A stretch of DNA of 31,274 nucleotides, taken from positions 1 through 31,274 of IMG/VR virus record IMGVR_UViG_3300020442_000805. The stretch is one strand, 5' to 3'. Both the position numbers and the translations under genes were made by a program. The DNA comes from a virus. Below, in pieces: positions 22,005 through 29,042 of the stretch. Below the pieces are notes generated by a model. That model made no database searches and was not told the origin of the DNA. It saw nothing but the letters and a program-made list of their open reading frames with translations. Position 1 is the first letter of the stretch; every line of letters begins with the position of its first letter.

Positions 22005-23488
22005 TACTTCTTACTCTTGTTGCCCCAATTCTTTGCGCCTTTTTTACGACACTGAACTAGAGCACCAGAGGCGTAAGCCGAAGGCCAAACTTTGTATCTT
22101 GCTTTTACTTTGTGATAGCAGGCATCTTGTTTTTCCGCTAATCTATCAAACTCTTCTTCTGAAATAGGTTTACCAACAAAGTCTTCAAGCACTGCTTTTT
22201 TTGTAGATTCTTTTAATTTTGCTTCAAATTTTTTGTGCATAGATTGTTTATAATCTATTGAAGCAGTCTGTGGTTGTTGTGTTTGTTGTCCTTGTTGCCC
22301 AACATCAACTTTTTGACTCATCTGTGCAATCTTTTGTAATTGTCCTCTTAACACATTTTTATCTGTGTTTTGTCCCGGAGGAAACATTTTCTTTAAAAAG
22401 TCACCTGCATTGTGTAATGCTGGATGTCTTGGCATCACATATTTAGAAATATATCCTACAATAGTTTCGTTGTCGTATCCTTTATCAGTAGGTGTTCTAT
22501 TCATTGCGTGAACAGTGTTAATATCATTTACCATGTTGTCTGTTCTTAAATCTGCTTGATCATCTGCTTGAAGTTTTGCCGCAAGTGCCGGATCATTTAA
22601 ACTTTTAATTTCATCCGCAAATCTATAACCCATTTGTTTAAGACTATCTAACCAACCTTCATCTAAAGTATCGCAACCTGGTTTACAATTACATCCTGAT
22701 GTGCAATTACCACCGCAACCACAATTCTCATCACAATTACAAGCCGTCGCTTCTGTTACTGCTTTACTTTCCATCATATCATATTCCATATAATGTTTTA
22801 CTGAACTCAAATAGTCAGATGCTTTTGTGATCTTTGCCGCTACCCAACCTTCAATGCCTTGTTCCTCAGAAACATTTTTTAACATTTCATGAAGTGCTAT
22901 TGAATATTTCGCCGCTTTGTATAAATCTGATCTTGCCATCTGTACTTCATGGTCTTGTTCTACTTTTTGTGCCATTTGTGCTAGATCTTCTTGTACAGAT
23001 TCTTTTTTCTTTTTGTTGTGTTGATCTTTAATTTTTCCTATTTCTTCTGCACTTGCACCTTTACCTGCCGCACTTTGAATTTTTTTCATGCCATCTTTTC
23101 CATATTTTTTTACACCGGCTCTATACATGATGCCACTTTCATCTGTGTCTTGGTCAACTGATTCGTCTTTGATTAATTCTGCTTGATGTTTCTGTAGGTC
23201 TTTGATATTATCAAATGTACCTGTAAGTTTTCCGTGTCTGTAAGAATAAAATTTGCCGTCTTTGTTTCTTGCCGCTAAACCGTATTTGTTCATGCCTCTA
23301 GATGAATTGTCATCTTCTGCTCTTAAAGCCGATAATTTGTAACCTTTAGCCATATACTCATCTTTCTTAGATGCTGGCACTAAAATTGTTTTGCCATCTT
23401 TGTGTACATAAACTTTTGCATCAGCCTTGCCCATACGTTTCAAGTCTGCTGGTTGTACTCCATCACCTGACATTTCTTTCATTCTCAT
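22004..23488 (-). CDS. Multidomain late protein with Cys-rich insert, 494 aa
   Basis: The protein is built of modules. There is an N-terminal part with VHKDGKTILVPASKK, a helix-rich GIMYRAGVKKYGKDGMKKIQ (about 122-141) and a helical GIEGWVAAKITKASDYLSSV (about 214-233). A Cys-rich segment with eight cysteines in 23 residues (22673-22741) follows, and the C-terminus has CYHKVKARYKVWPSAYASGA near 457-476. Several of these modules are familiar from marine phage proteins. I start it at the ATG at 23488; an in-frame TTG at 23494 is the other option. A late element lies 23 nt upstream. The function is unknown, but a particle component that enters with DNA is plausible. Confidence 0.82.
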   Translation of the reverse strand: MRMKEMSGDGVQPADLKRMGKADAKVYVHKDGKTILVPASKKDEYMAKGYKLSALRAEDDNSSRGMNKYGLAARNKDGKFYSYRHGKLTGTFDNIKDLQKHQAELIKDESVDQDTDESGIMYRAGVKKYGKDGMKKIQSAAGKGASAEEIGKIKDQHNKKKKESVQEDLAQMAQKVEQDHEVQMARSDLYKAAKYSIALHEMLKNVSEEQGIEGWVAAKITKASDYLSSVKHYMEYDMMESKAVTEATACNCDENCGCGGNCTSGCNCKPGCDTLDEGWLDSLKQMGYRFADEIKSLNDPALAAKLQADDQADLRTDNMVNDINTVHAMNRTPTDKGYDNETIVGYISKYVMPRHPALHNAGDFLKKMFPPGQNTDKNVLRGQLQKIAQMSQKVDVGQQGQQTQQPQTASIDYKQSMHKKFEAKLKESTKKAVLEDFVGKPISEEEFDRLAEKQDACYHKVKARYKVWPSAYASGALVQCRKKGAKNWGNKSKK

Positions 23489-23510
23489 AAACAAATTACC
23501 TTATAAAGTA

Positions 23511-23518
23511 GTATTTAT
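23511..23518 (-). promoter_or_regulatory. T4-type late promoter element
   Basis: The minus strand reads AGATAAATACTACTTTATAA, with the shared core ATAAATAC. It overlaps the stop codon of the 85-residue gene and lies 23 nt before the ATG of the 494-residue gene. Confidence 0.65.
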
Positions 23519-23772
23519 CTCTTTAACGGTCCACCAAACAAAGATGTGTTTGGCAATTCATGGGCGCCATATGCCACACCGCTTGGTTTTTTCTTCTGCA
23601 CTATTTTTGGCAGTTTGGGAGCCTTTGTGCCTGACTTGCCAGGCGTGCCTGTGTATGATTTTTTGAATCTATCTTGACCTATTGCAATATGTGGAGATAC
23701 CACAGTTGCTATATTGCCGGCACTTGTAGCACCTGCTGAAGCAACTTCTGTAATGACCTCTTTAATACGCAT
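23515..23772 (-). CDS. Small late protein with capsid-targeting-like start, 85 aa
   Basis: The first residues are MRIKEVITEVA, which fits the pattern of the T4 capsid-targeting peptide with a possible cleavage after ITE. The rest is rich in Ala, Gly, Ser, Thr and Lys (ASAGATSAGNIATVVSP), probably flexible, with a basic middle. No known domain. Its stop codon TAA forms part of the late promoter element of the next gene. It follows 4 nt after a 56-residue gene. Confidence 0.75.
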   Translation of the reverse strand: MRIKEVITEVASAGATSAGNIATVVSPHIAIGQDRFKKSYTGTPGKSGTKAPKLPKIVQKKKPSGVAYGAHELPNTSLFGGPLKR

Positions 23773-23776
23773 AATG

Positions 23777-23947
23777 TTATTTACTTGGTTTGAATAGATT
23801 CTTAACTTTTTTACTGGTTGAATACTTTGCGTGAGGCACTTTCAGGTTCTTTTTACCATAGATATCGCCTACTTTGTGTTTGTACACCAATGACGCTGGA
23901 TCCATACCGTAGTGGTAATCGTATCTGAATACCTCAAGTAGTTTCAT
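23777..23947 (-). CDS. Small basic protein, 56 aa
   Basis: The product starts MKLLEVFRYDYHYGMDPAS and ends in a Lys/Ser-rich tail (STSKKVKNLFKPSK). The ATG overlaps the stop of the 48-residue gene as TAATG, which supports the reading frame. No family is recognised. It is likely a late DNA- or capsid-associated protein, given its neighbours and charge. Confidence 0.68.
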   Translation of the reverse strand: MKLLEVFRYDYHYGMDPASLVYKHKVGDIYGKKNLKVPHAKYSTSKKVKNLFKPSK

Positions 23948-24093
23948 TATTTTTTAAATGGGTTAAGACCTTTGATACCTTTTACAGCACCCTTTGTCTT
24001 ATCGCCTACTGCTTTGGTAATTTTGCCCATTTTACCTTTTACATCAGGCATTTTAACCTTAGGCATTTTTGGCATTTTTAATTTTTTAAACAT
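23947..24093 (-). CDS. Very basic 48-residue late protein
   Basis: It starts 18 nt after a late element (24111-24118) with a GGAG site before the ATG. About one third of residues are Lys, with a repeat-like KMPKMPKVKMPDVKGKMG start. It has no acidic domain or membrane segment. Such a protein could condense DNA in the head, but that is inferred from charge and context alone. It overlaps the next gene as TAATG. Confidence 0.68.
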   Translation of the reverse strand: MFKKLKMPKMPKVKMPDVKGKMGKITKAVGDKTKGAVKGIKGLNPFKK

Positions 24094-24110
24094 AGTTTAT
24101 CTCCTATGCT

Positions 24111-24118
24111 GTATTTAT
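24111..24118 (-). promoter_or_regulatory. T4-type late promoter element
   Basis: The minus strand reads AAATAAATACAGCATAGGAG, with the core ATAAATAC. It lies in the 42-nt gap between the 80-residue gene and the 48-residue gene, with the AGGAG ribosome site directly after. Confidence 0.6.
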
Positions 24119-24135
24119 TTGATTTGATGGGGGAA

Positions 24136-24378
24136 TTATACTAGTTTCTTGAGTTGTTCTATGCCGTTGTCTATTACTGCACGGTCATTTAAACTGCCAG
24201 GCCCTGCTTCTTCAACACCTGATAAAAGTGCTGTTAGGCTTGTGATTGCGTTTTCTTTTGTGATATTGCCTGCATCGTGATTATTCTTTATTTTCAGTAT
24301 CTCCAAAGCGGTTGTTTTTGCCCAACTGTCGCCTTCACGTGTTGATACTCTAATCAGTTCTGCTAAAAAATTTGACAT
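24136..24378 (-). CDS. Hypothetical helical protein, 80 aa
   Basis: The protein is soluble and mainly helical (SNFLAELIRVSTREGDSW at the N-terminus, then TTALEILKIKNNHD and a long helix with NAITSLTALLSGVEEA). It is slightly acidic, unlike its basic neighbours, so it may not bind DNA. No family recognised. It lies in the late block between two small basic genes. Confidence 0.7.
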   Translation of the reverse strand: MSNFLAELIRVSTREGDSWAKTTALEILKIKNNHDAGNITKENAITSLTALLSGVEEAGPGSLNDRAVIDNGIEQLKKLV

Positions 24379-24396
24379 ATTTTTAAATCCTTACTA

Positions 24397-24558
24397 CTAT
24401 TTACCTTTCTTAGGACGCCAGCCACCGCGTTTTCCATTAGCATCTTTGTCCCAATGTTGCACAGTGCCGTCTTTTAACACCCTATATTTTTTAAATTTTT
24501 TAGGCTTTTTGCCTAGTGTATTGTATGGTGTTGGTTTATTCGCCCTTTTGAATGCCAT
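24397..24558 (-). CDS. Small basic protein, 53 aa
   Basis: The product starts MAFKRANKPTPYNTLGKKPKK and ends GGWRPKKGK, with a middle of FKKYRVLKDGTVQHWDKD. It is Lys- and Trp-rich. The start overlaps the 51-residue gene by 23 nt. No family is recognised. The charge and position fit a small late protein that contacts DNA. Confidence 0.62.
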   Translation of the reverse strand: MAFKRANKPTPYNTLGKKPKKFKKYRVLKDGTVQHWDKDANGKRGGWRPKKGK

Positions 24559-24691
24559 TGATTTTATCCATCGCTTCCAGTATTTCTTCTATACTGTATT
24601 TACCATACATATGCTTTGTGTTAAACCAATGGAATTTACCTTCTTCGTCTACTCTTACTTGCCAAGTTTTGTCAGGTGATTCTGATATCAT
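24536..24691 (-). CDS. Hypothetical protein, 51 aa
   Basis: The ATG overlaps the stop of the nucleotidase gene as ATGA, which is good support for translation. The product has a strand-rich start (DKTWQVRVDEEGKFHWFN) followed by a helix (YSIEEILEAMDKINGIQ), so a tiny alpha/beta fold. No known family. Confidence 0.65.
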   Translation of the reverse strand: MISESPDKTWQVRVDEEGKFHWFNTKHMYGKYSIEEILEAMDKINGIQKGE

Positions 24692-25920
24692 TTGCTTTTC
24701 TTTCTGCCTCTTCTCATGTTAATTTGCCAACGTGCTAACTGTCCTTTTCTACCTGGAGCCTTTGCGGCTTTTTGTAGTTGTGCCATTGTGGCACCTTTTG
24801 GAATACCATGTCTTTGACTGTCACCTGGTTTGCCCGGACCTTTGCCGTCTGCAAAGTTTTCTACCATATCTTTTTTATATAAAAGTTTATAAGCATTTTT
24901 TATCTGTTGCACTTTATCTCTAGCCTCAGGTTTTTGCCTTTCAGTGCTCCACCAATGATTCATAAATTTAATCCACTCTTCATCACTTACTCGTATTGGC
25001 TTCAATTGTTTTAATCTCTCTGGCTCTTTTGCTCTGAATTCATCCATGTTATCTTTAGTAATAACACTGATCGTAGGTGTGTAAGGTTTACCTAGTTTTT
25101 TAAATGCCGCTCTGCTCTCTGGACTATCAAACTCCATTGGAAAGACAAGTTTTTTTGCTCGTAGTTCAGTCCACACTTTTGAATCCTGTTCAGTTTCGAA
25201 GTATGCTTTAGGTTTACCTTTGCCCAGTTTTAATTTTTTAACATTCATGTATTGTCCACCAACAGGTACATCTTTTGTTGCATTTTGTTTGGTTACAATA
25301 CCAACACCATATTCATCTGTTTTAGCCACCATGTGTTTGGATTTGTATGTTTGCAAACCTTGTTGTACTTTAGACAAAGAATCTCTATTGGCTTGATATA
25401 ATATACCAAAGCCACCTGCCTGTGTCCAACGTTGAATGTTGATAGGTCTATCATCAATTAAAATGTTTGGTTGTTTTGTTTGTTTGTTGATTGCCCAAGA
25501 TTCTTTTCTGCCTGTAACCACAACATCTTTAGGTGGTTCTAAATGTTTATTAATCCAAACCTTTTTATATTTTGCTGAATTTTCATTGTCACCTCTCAAT
25601 GGTGAAGTGTTTATTGAATATGTTCCACCAGTAAAGTCTTTGACCATTTTAATTAAGTTATCTGCTGTTGGAAATTTAGGTAGTGTTTCAAAAAAGTTTG
25701 TGCCAGTAATTCTAGCAATTACTTCTGATTTTAAATCTTTTGTTTTGTCATTGGTAAGTTCTTTCCAGTGCTCAACTCCGTAAAGTTTTTCCACACCTCC
25801 AAAGAAGTCAGCCAAGACTCCATCCATATCCAAATACACTGTTGGCATTTTATCCATATCCTCATTATACAACCTTTTGTTGTAAATGTCAACTTTGCTG
25901 TGCAAATCGGATAGACGCAT
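24688..25920 (-). CDS. HAD-type nucleotidase with basic C-terminal module, 410 aa
   Basis: The HAD nucleophile motif is D31/D33 (VYLDMDGVLADFF), followed by SINTSPLRG with the conserved threonine-like position near 98-106 and a later ILIDDRPIN acid motif (about 152-160). That is the 5'(3')-deoxyribonucleotidase pattern. The C-terminal 55 residues (KGPGKPGDSQRHGIPKGATM, then a basic tail) form a module I recognise from marine phage late proteins. The first 21 residues resemble the leading peptides of neighbouring proteins. A perfect sigma70 promoter lies inside codons 10-19 and would start a transcript at M22, giving a form without this peptide. Confidence 0.82.
   Translation of the reverse strand: MRLSDLHSKVDIYNKRLYNEDMDKMPTVYLDMDGVLADFFGGVEKLYGVEHWKELTNDKTKDLKSEVIARITGTNFFETLPKFPTADNLIKMVKDFTGGTYSINTSPLRGDNENSAKYKKVWINKHLEPPKDVVVTGRKESWAINKQTKQPNILIDDRPINIQRWTQAGGFGILYQANRDSLSKVQQGLQTYKSKHMVAKTDEYGVGIVTKQNATKDVPVGGQYMNVKKLKLGKGKPKAYFETEQDSKVWTELRAKKLVFPMEFDSPESRAAFKKLGKPYTPTISVITKDNMDEFRAKEPERLKQLKPIRVSDEEWIKFMNHWWSTERQKPEARDKVQQIKNAYKLLYKKDMVENFADGKGPGKPGDSQRHGIPKGATMAQLQKAAKAPGRKGQLARWQINMRRGRKKSK
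25864..25892 (-). promoter_or_regulatory. Perfect sigma70 promoter inside the nucleotidase gene
   Basis: TTGACA (25887-25892), 17 bp, TATAAT (25864-25869), all consensus bases, within codons 10-19. The predicted start lies at the in-frame ATG of M22 (25855-25857). Full-length late protein and a shorter early protein could therefore be made from the same gene. Confidence 0.75.
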
Positions 25921-26351
25921 TAATTGAAACCAAAATGTGTAACTTCTGGATATTTGGCAATGATTTTTCTTGCTAGTTCGTTATGATATTTGATTGTTTT
26001 ATTCATGTGACCTTCTTCTCTGCCACCAGTATAAATTTTTGGTCCACCAGGATTTTGGTCAACTGTGGTTGGTATTTCCTTGGAAGGTTTGCCAATATTT
26101 TTTTGAAGCCATTGAGTTGATCTAGCAATAAATTCTTTTGCTGGCACTGGACTTTGATCTTCAAAATCTGGATTGTAACCTAGTGCATCAAGAAACATTC
26201 TCATACTGCCGTTGCTCATGTATGGCGTATCCAGTTCTTCGTCTTTGGACCATGCAGTAGGAAAAGTCCAAGTCATTTGTTTTTCGTCTTTGGGGTCTTT
26301 GAAGTAAGGCATCATTGAAGCACCTTCTGTAATAAATTCAGATGCTTTCAT
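25920..26351 (-). CDS. Conserved late phage protein, 143 aa
   Basis: The first residues are MKASEFITEGA, matching the capsid-targeting-like pattern with a possible cleavage after ITE. The rest (MPYFKDPKDEKQMTWTFPTA and PYMSNGSMRMFLDALGYNPD) resembles a conserved protein of marine T4-like phages. No membrane segment or catalytic motif is seen. It overlaps the nucleotidase gene by TAATG. Probably a head or virion protein; no specific role is known to me. Confidence 0.8.
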   Translation of the reverse strand: MKASEFITEGASMMPYFKDPKDEKQMTWTFPTAWSKDEELDTPYMSNGSMRMFLDALGYNPDFEDQSPVPAKEFIARSTQWLQKNIGKPSKEIPTTVDQNPGGPKIYTGGREEGHMNKTIKYHNELARKIIAKYPEVTHFGFN

Positions 26352-26354
26352 GAT

Positions 26355-26975
26355 TTAATCCTTTTTAAACGACTTTGGTACTGTGATTGTGTTGTCGCCG
26401 TTGTCTTTTTGTTCTAGTTTTGCTTGTACAAAATTAAAAAGTTTTAACGCAAATTCTTTGTTTTCTTTTTCTTCTGGTGTGTTTGCTGGTGCTAATTCTA
26501 TCTGTTTTTCAATTTGCACAACTTTGCTGTTTAAAAATTGTAATACATCTGATTTCATTTGTGCATCTATGTCTGCATCTTCATCTGTTTTTTGGTGATC
26601 TTGCCAAAAATCTCCAGCCATGTCAATCACACTATTATATGTGTCCATGAATTCTTCCATGTCCATTGATTGTGCATCATCCGCCATGTGTTTGTATTGT
26701 TGTATGTCAACTATTCCATAAAGTTTATCAAAACTTTTAACGTGCGGATAATGACCTTCTTCAATAGAATTTTCGTTTTTAAGATTCTTTTTTGCCCAAG
26801 TCTTAAGTTCGGCTTTTCTTTTCATTATGTTAGCCTGAGTTTCAGGATCACGCAATTTAGGATTTCTTTGCAAATCTTGTATAGTAGACATTTTTGCTTT
26901 GTAATCTGCTCTGTCTTTTGGTGCTGGCTGATTTGCGATTTTAAATTCTTTCTGTATCAAATTTCTTATCTTCAT
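26355..26975 (-). CDS. Hypothetical late protein, 206 aa
   Basis: It starts MKIRNLIQKEF, similar to neighbouring leaders. It is highly charged, with a basic N-terminal third (MKRKAELKTWAKKNLKNE) and an acidic helical C-terminal half (SMDMEEFMDTYNSVIDMAGD, and a long helix near 135-185). No family recognised. It overlaps the 69-residue gene above by 4 nt. A scaffold- or head-internal type role is possible. Confidence 0.75.
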   Translation of the reverse strand: MKIRNLIQKEFKIANQPAPKDRADYKAKMSTIQDLQRNPKLRDPETQANIMKRKAELKTWAKKNLKNENSIEEGHYPHVKSFDKLYGIVDIQQYKHMADDAQSMDMEEFMDTYNSVIDMAGDFWQDHQKTDEDADIDAQMKSDVLQFLNSKVVQIEKQIELAPANTPEEKENKEFALKLFNFVQAKLEQKDNGDNTITVPKSFKKD

Positions 26976-27181
26976 TTTTTACGTCCTCTAAACTTGTATG
27001 GTCCTTGCAAGTATGGTCTTCTAAACCAAAGTTTAAACCATTCTTGGTCACCTGGTTTCAAGCCTAGTTCTCTTTCTTTTTGCCTTAAAGCAGTTGCAGT
27101 GTGACTTATATTTTCACCCATAGATGGCTCATCATTATGTTCACCTATGCCAGCAAGTTTTTTTAAATCTGCTATGTTCAT
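26972..27181 (-). CDS. Small protein with recurring C-terminal module, 69 aa
   Basis: The first residues (MNIADLKKLAGIGE) are another short leader of the local type. The C-terminal half (SHTATALRQKERELGLKPGD followed by EWFKLWFRRPYL) is a module that I recognise from marine T4-like phage late proteins. It ends in a basic tail. It follows the nucleotidyltransferase gene directly. No function is known. Confidence 0.75.
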   Translation of the reverse strand: MNIADLKKLAGIGEHNDEPSMGENISHTATALRQKERELGLKPGDQEWFKLWFRRPYLQGPYKFRGRKK

Positions 27182-27183
27182 AT

Positions 27184-27762
27184 TTATGCTGGCTCCATGG
27201 TTACGCCCAAGCCTTTACGCACATCATCATACATTGTGCCTGCTAATTTAGGGTCTAATGGGGTCATTCTAACAAAGTTATCACGGTCTCCACGTGCCGC
27301 AAGTTCACGCATTTTACTTGCACTTACACCTGACACACCATCAGCATCTGGATCTCTCTCACCTGCACTGATAACTTTTATGCTGTCAAATTGATAATCT
27401 TTGCCGTTGTATGTGTTTAATAATTTATTGAACTGTTCTACTCTGTCACTGCCTGCCACATAAAGAATACTTGTATATCCACGGCTTTGCAAATACTTCA
27501 TAGCATCTACCCAAGTTCTAATTGAAGCGTCACCTATCTTGACACCAGGAAACATTGCTGTTGCATATGTAACTTTTTGTTCGTGTGTGAGAGGATCTTG
27601 TTTTCTATTTGTTTTTGTTGGACCCAAGAACAAATAATGATCGCCGTTCTGTGCTTTGATTGTGTCTACAAGTTTTTTGTGTCCAGCAGTTGGTGGATTG
27701 AATCTGCCAAATGCAAATACTGCCGTTGTATTTTTTGCTTCAACTACTTCGCGAATATACAT
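27184..27762 (-). CDS. NMN adenylyltransferase-like nucleotidyltransferase
   Basis: This is the HxGH nucleotidyltransferase fold: FAFGRFNPPTAGHKKL (17-32) with the T-A-G-H version of HxGH (25-28), and a C-terminal GVSASKMRELAARGD that matches the KMSKS-like ISSTxxR motif. It would join a nucleotide to a phosphate substrate, for example NMN to NAD. Residues 1-8 (MYIREVVE) resemble a capsid-targeting peptide with a possible cleavage after VVE. If so, the enzyme may be carried into the next host in the particle; this is inference. Confidence 0.85.
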   Translation of the reverse strand: MYIREVVEAKNTTAVFAFGRFNPPTAGHKKLVDTIKAQNGDHYLFLGPTKTNRKQDPLTHEQKVTYATAMFPGVKIGDASIRTWVDAMKYLQSRGYTSILYVAGSDRVEQFNKLLNTYNGKDYQFDSIKVISAGERDPDADGVSGVSASKMRELAARGDRDNFVRMTPLDPKLAGTMYDDVRKGLGVTMEPA

Positions 27763-27764
27763 GA

Positions 27765-28064
27765 TTAACCCTCATTTGTTTCAGCGTCAACCATTCTTTG
27801 CATTAAGTTTCTTCTATCTTCGTCAGTAATTGCTTCTGCAAATTGTTTTGGAATGTTGTACTTGCCACAATATTCTTTAATACCCATTTCAATAACAGGC
27901 ATCATACCTTCATTATCGCCAGTTTGTTTTGCTTTGTTCATTGCTGGAAAGTAATTGTGTCTGTAAAAATCATCATCGTTCATCATGTAAAAATAGATGT
28001 CGTCCATTAGATTGTAATCTAATTTTGCATCTTCGTTTGAACTGAATTCGTTTAGTCTTACCAT
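27765..28064 (-). CDS. Hypothetical late protein, 99 aa
   Basis: Rich in Asp and Met early on (DAKLDYNLMDDIYFYMMNDD), then helical (PKQFAEAITDEDRRNLMQRM). It is acidic overall, unlike the basic neighbours. The start overlaps the DUF5754-like gene by 7 nt as ATGGTAA. It resembles a small conserved protein of marine phages, but no function is known. Confidence 0.72.
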   Translation of the reverse strand: MVRLNEFSSNEDAKLDYNLMDDIYFYMMNDDDFYRHNYFPAMNKAKQTGDNEGMMPVIEMGIKEYCGKYNIPKQFAEAITDEDRRNLMQRMVDAETNEG

Positions 28065-28645
28065 TTTCTACAACTCCAATATCTTGCTTTTGTTCTTGGT
28101 CCTGGATTATCGCAATTATGTCTTGCTCTAAAACTTCTACGTCTTGCAGGATTAGATTTTTTAATTCTCATATTAGGATCACCAAAATTAACTTTTTTAA
28201 TGTTTTTAGTTTTAGGATCTCTAACAAATACTTTAAACTTTTTAACATCACCACGCATTGGTTTTCCTAATGATACTTTTCTGCCTCTGTATTCTGCTTC
28301 GTCTAAAGACTCATCTTCACTGTACCACATATCACCATATGCTTCAAAAAATTCATCACCTTCGTATGTTTCTTCATCTGGATCATTGTTGCTGATTTCT
28401 ATTTCTAGACCTTCGATACCCATCTCTTGCAAATTTTTAGAAATTGCATCTGCTAGTTCATCTGATTCAAATTCATCTAATTGTCTGTGTAGTTCTAATG
28501 TTAACACTTGATTGCCATCAACATTTTCGAATGTAGTGTAACGTGTTTCGCTTTCTAATAAACCAACTGCACTGTGCCATAGAGCAACGTCTATGTGCTC
28601 TTGTGTAAATTCTTTTTCTTGTATAATGTTGATAAAATGATGCAT
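28058..28645 (-). CDS. Late protein with DUF5754-like basic domain, 195 aa
   Basis: The N-terminal 110 residues are acidic (EFESDELADAISKNLQEMG, ISNNDPDEETYEGDEFF). After that comes a basic domain (EYRGRKVSLGKPMRGDVKKF, then MRIKKSNPARRRSFRARHNC and a final ARYWSCRKW) that matches the DUF5754 pattern of marine phages. Two cysteines near the C-terminus could bind zinc. The start has an AAGGAG site. An acidic head joined to a basic tail fits a particle protein that contacts nucleic acid. Confidence 0.8.
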   Translation of the reverse strand: MHHFINIIQEKEFTQEHIDVALWHSAVGLLESETRYTTFENVDGNQVLTLELHRQLDEFESDELADAISKNLQEMGIEGLEIEISNNDPDEETYEGDEFFEAYGDMWYSEDESLDEAEYRGRKVSLGKPMRGDVKKFKVFVRDPKTKNIKKVNFGDPNMRIKKSNPARRRSFRARHNCDNPGPRTKARYWSCRKW

Positions 28646-28653
28646 AATTCTCC

Positions 28654-29007
28654 TTAATGGTTAAGCATGATTGAACTGATTGTGCCATCAGTGTAATTAA
28701 TCACCGCTCTTACCCATACAAAGTTTCCTGTAAAGTTGTAAGCAAAAGCACCATCTTTACCAGCAGTGGTACTGTCATATGTTGTACCCGCTATGTCAAA
28801 GTAGTCAGCATCAACTGGATTAGTTGCTAGAGTGCCTTGCATTTTGATTGTGCCTGCAACACCTGAAACATTGTATTGAACAGTGTGTAAACCGTCTGAT
28901 CTACCGTAGTAACCGTCACCCTTAAATTTCTCAGATGTGACTGTTTCAGCCGTGCTATCGCCCGGATGTGTAGTTGCTGATACTATTGTTTCGCTTGTTG
29001 CTGGCAT
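28654..29007 (-). CDS. Beta-rich probable virion protein, 117 aa
   Basis: The protein is rich in Thr, Gly and aromatic residues in a strand-turn-strand pattern (GLHTVQYNVSGVAGTIKMQG, then NFVWVRAVINYTDGTISSI), as in small Ig-like or decoration proteins of phage heads and tails. It has no signal peptide. No ribosome site is visible; a TAAATA sequence lies 7 nt upstream of the ATG, so the mRNA may start at the AUG, but this is weak. Its place between clpA and the late modular genes fits a structural role. Confidence 0.72.
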   Translation of the reverse strand: MPATSETIVSATTHPGDSTAETVTSEKFKGDGYYGRSDGLHTVQYNVSGVAGTIKMQGTLATNPVDADYFDIAGTTYDSTTAGKDGAFAYNFTGNFVWVRAVINYTDGTISSIMLNH

Positions 29008-29042
29008 ATGTGTATATTTAGCCGTAGAGTGCTATTGCCAGA

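Noticed and set aside
24120-24140. TATAAT at the end of the 80-residue gene as a promoter
   Set aside because: No -35 sequence lies at the right distance, and a late element sits 20 nt downstream.
27175-27190. CATAAATA sequence as a fifth late promoter
   Set aside because: It is formed by the stop codon and start codon of neighbouring genes and leaves no room for a leader.
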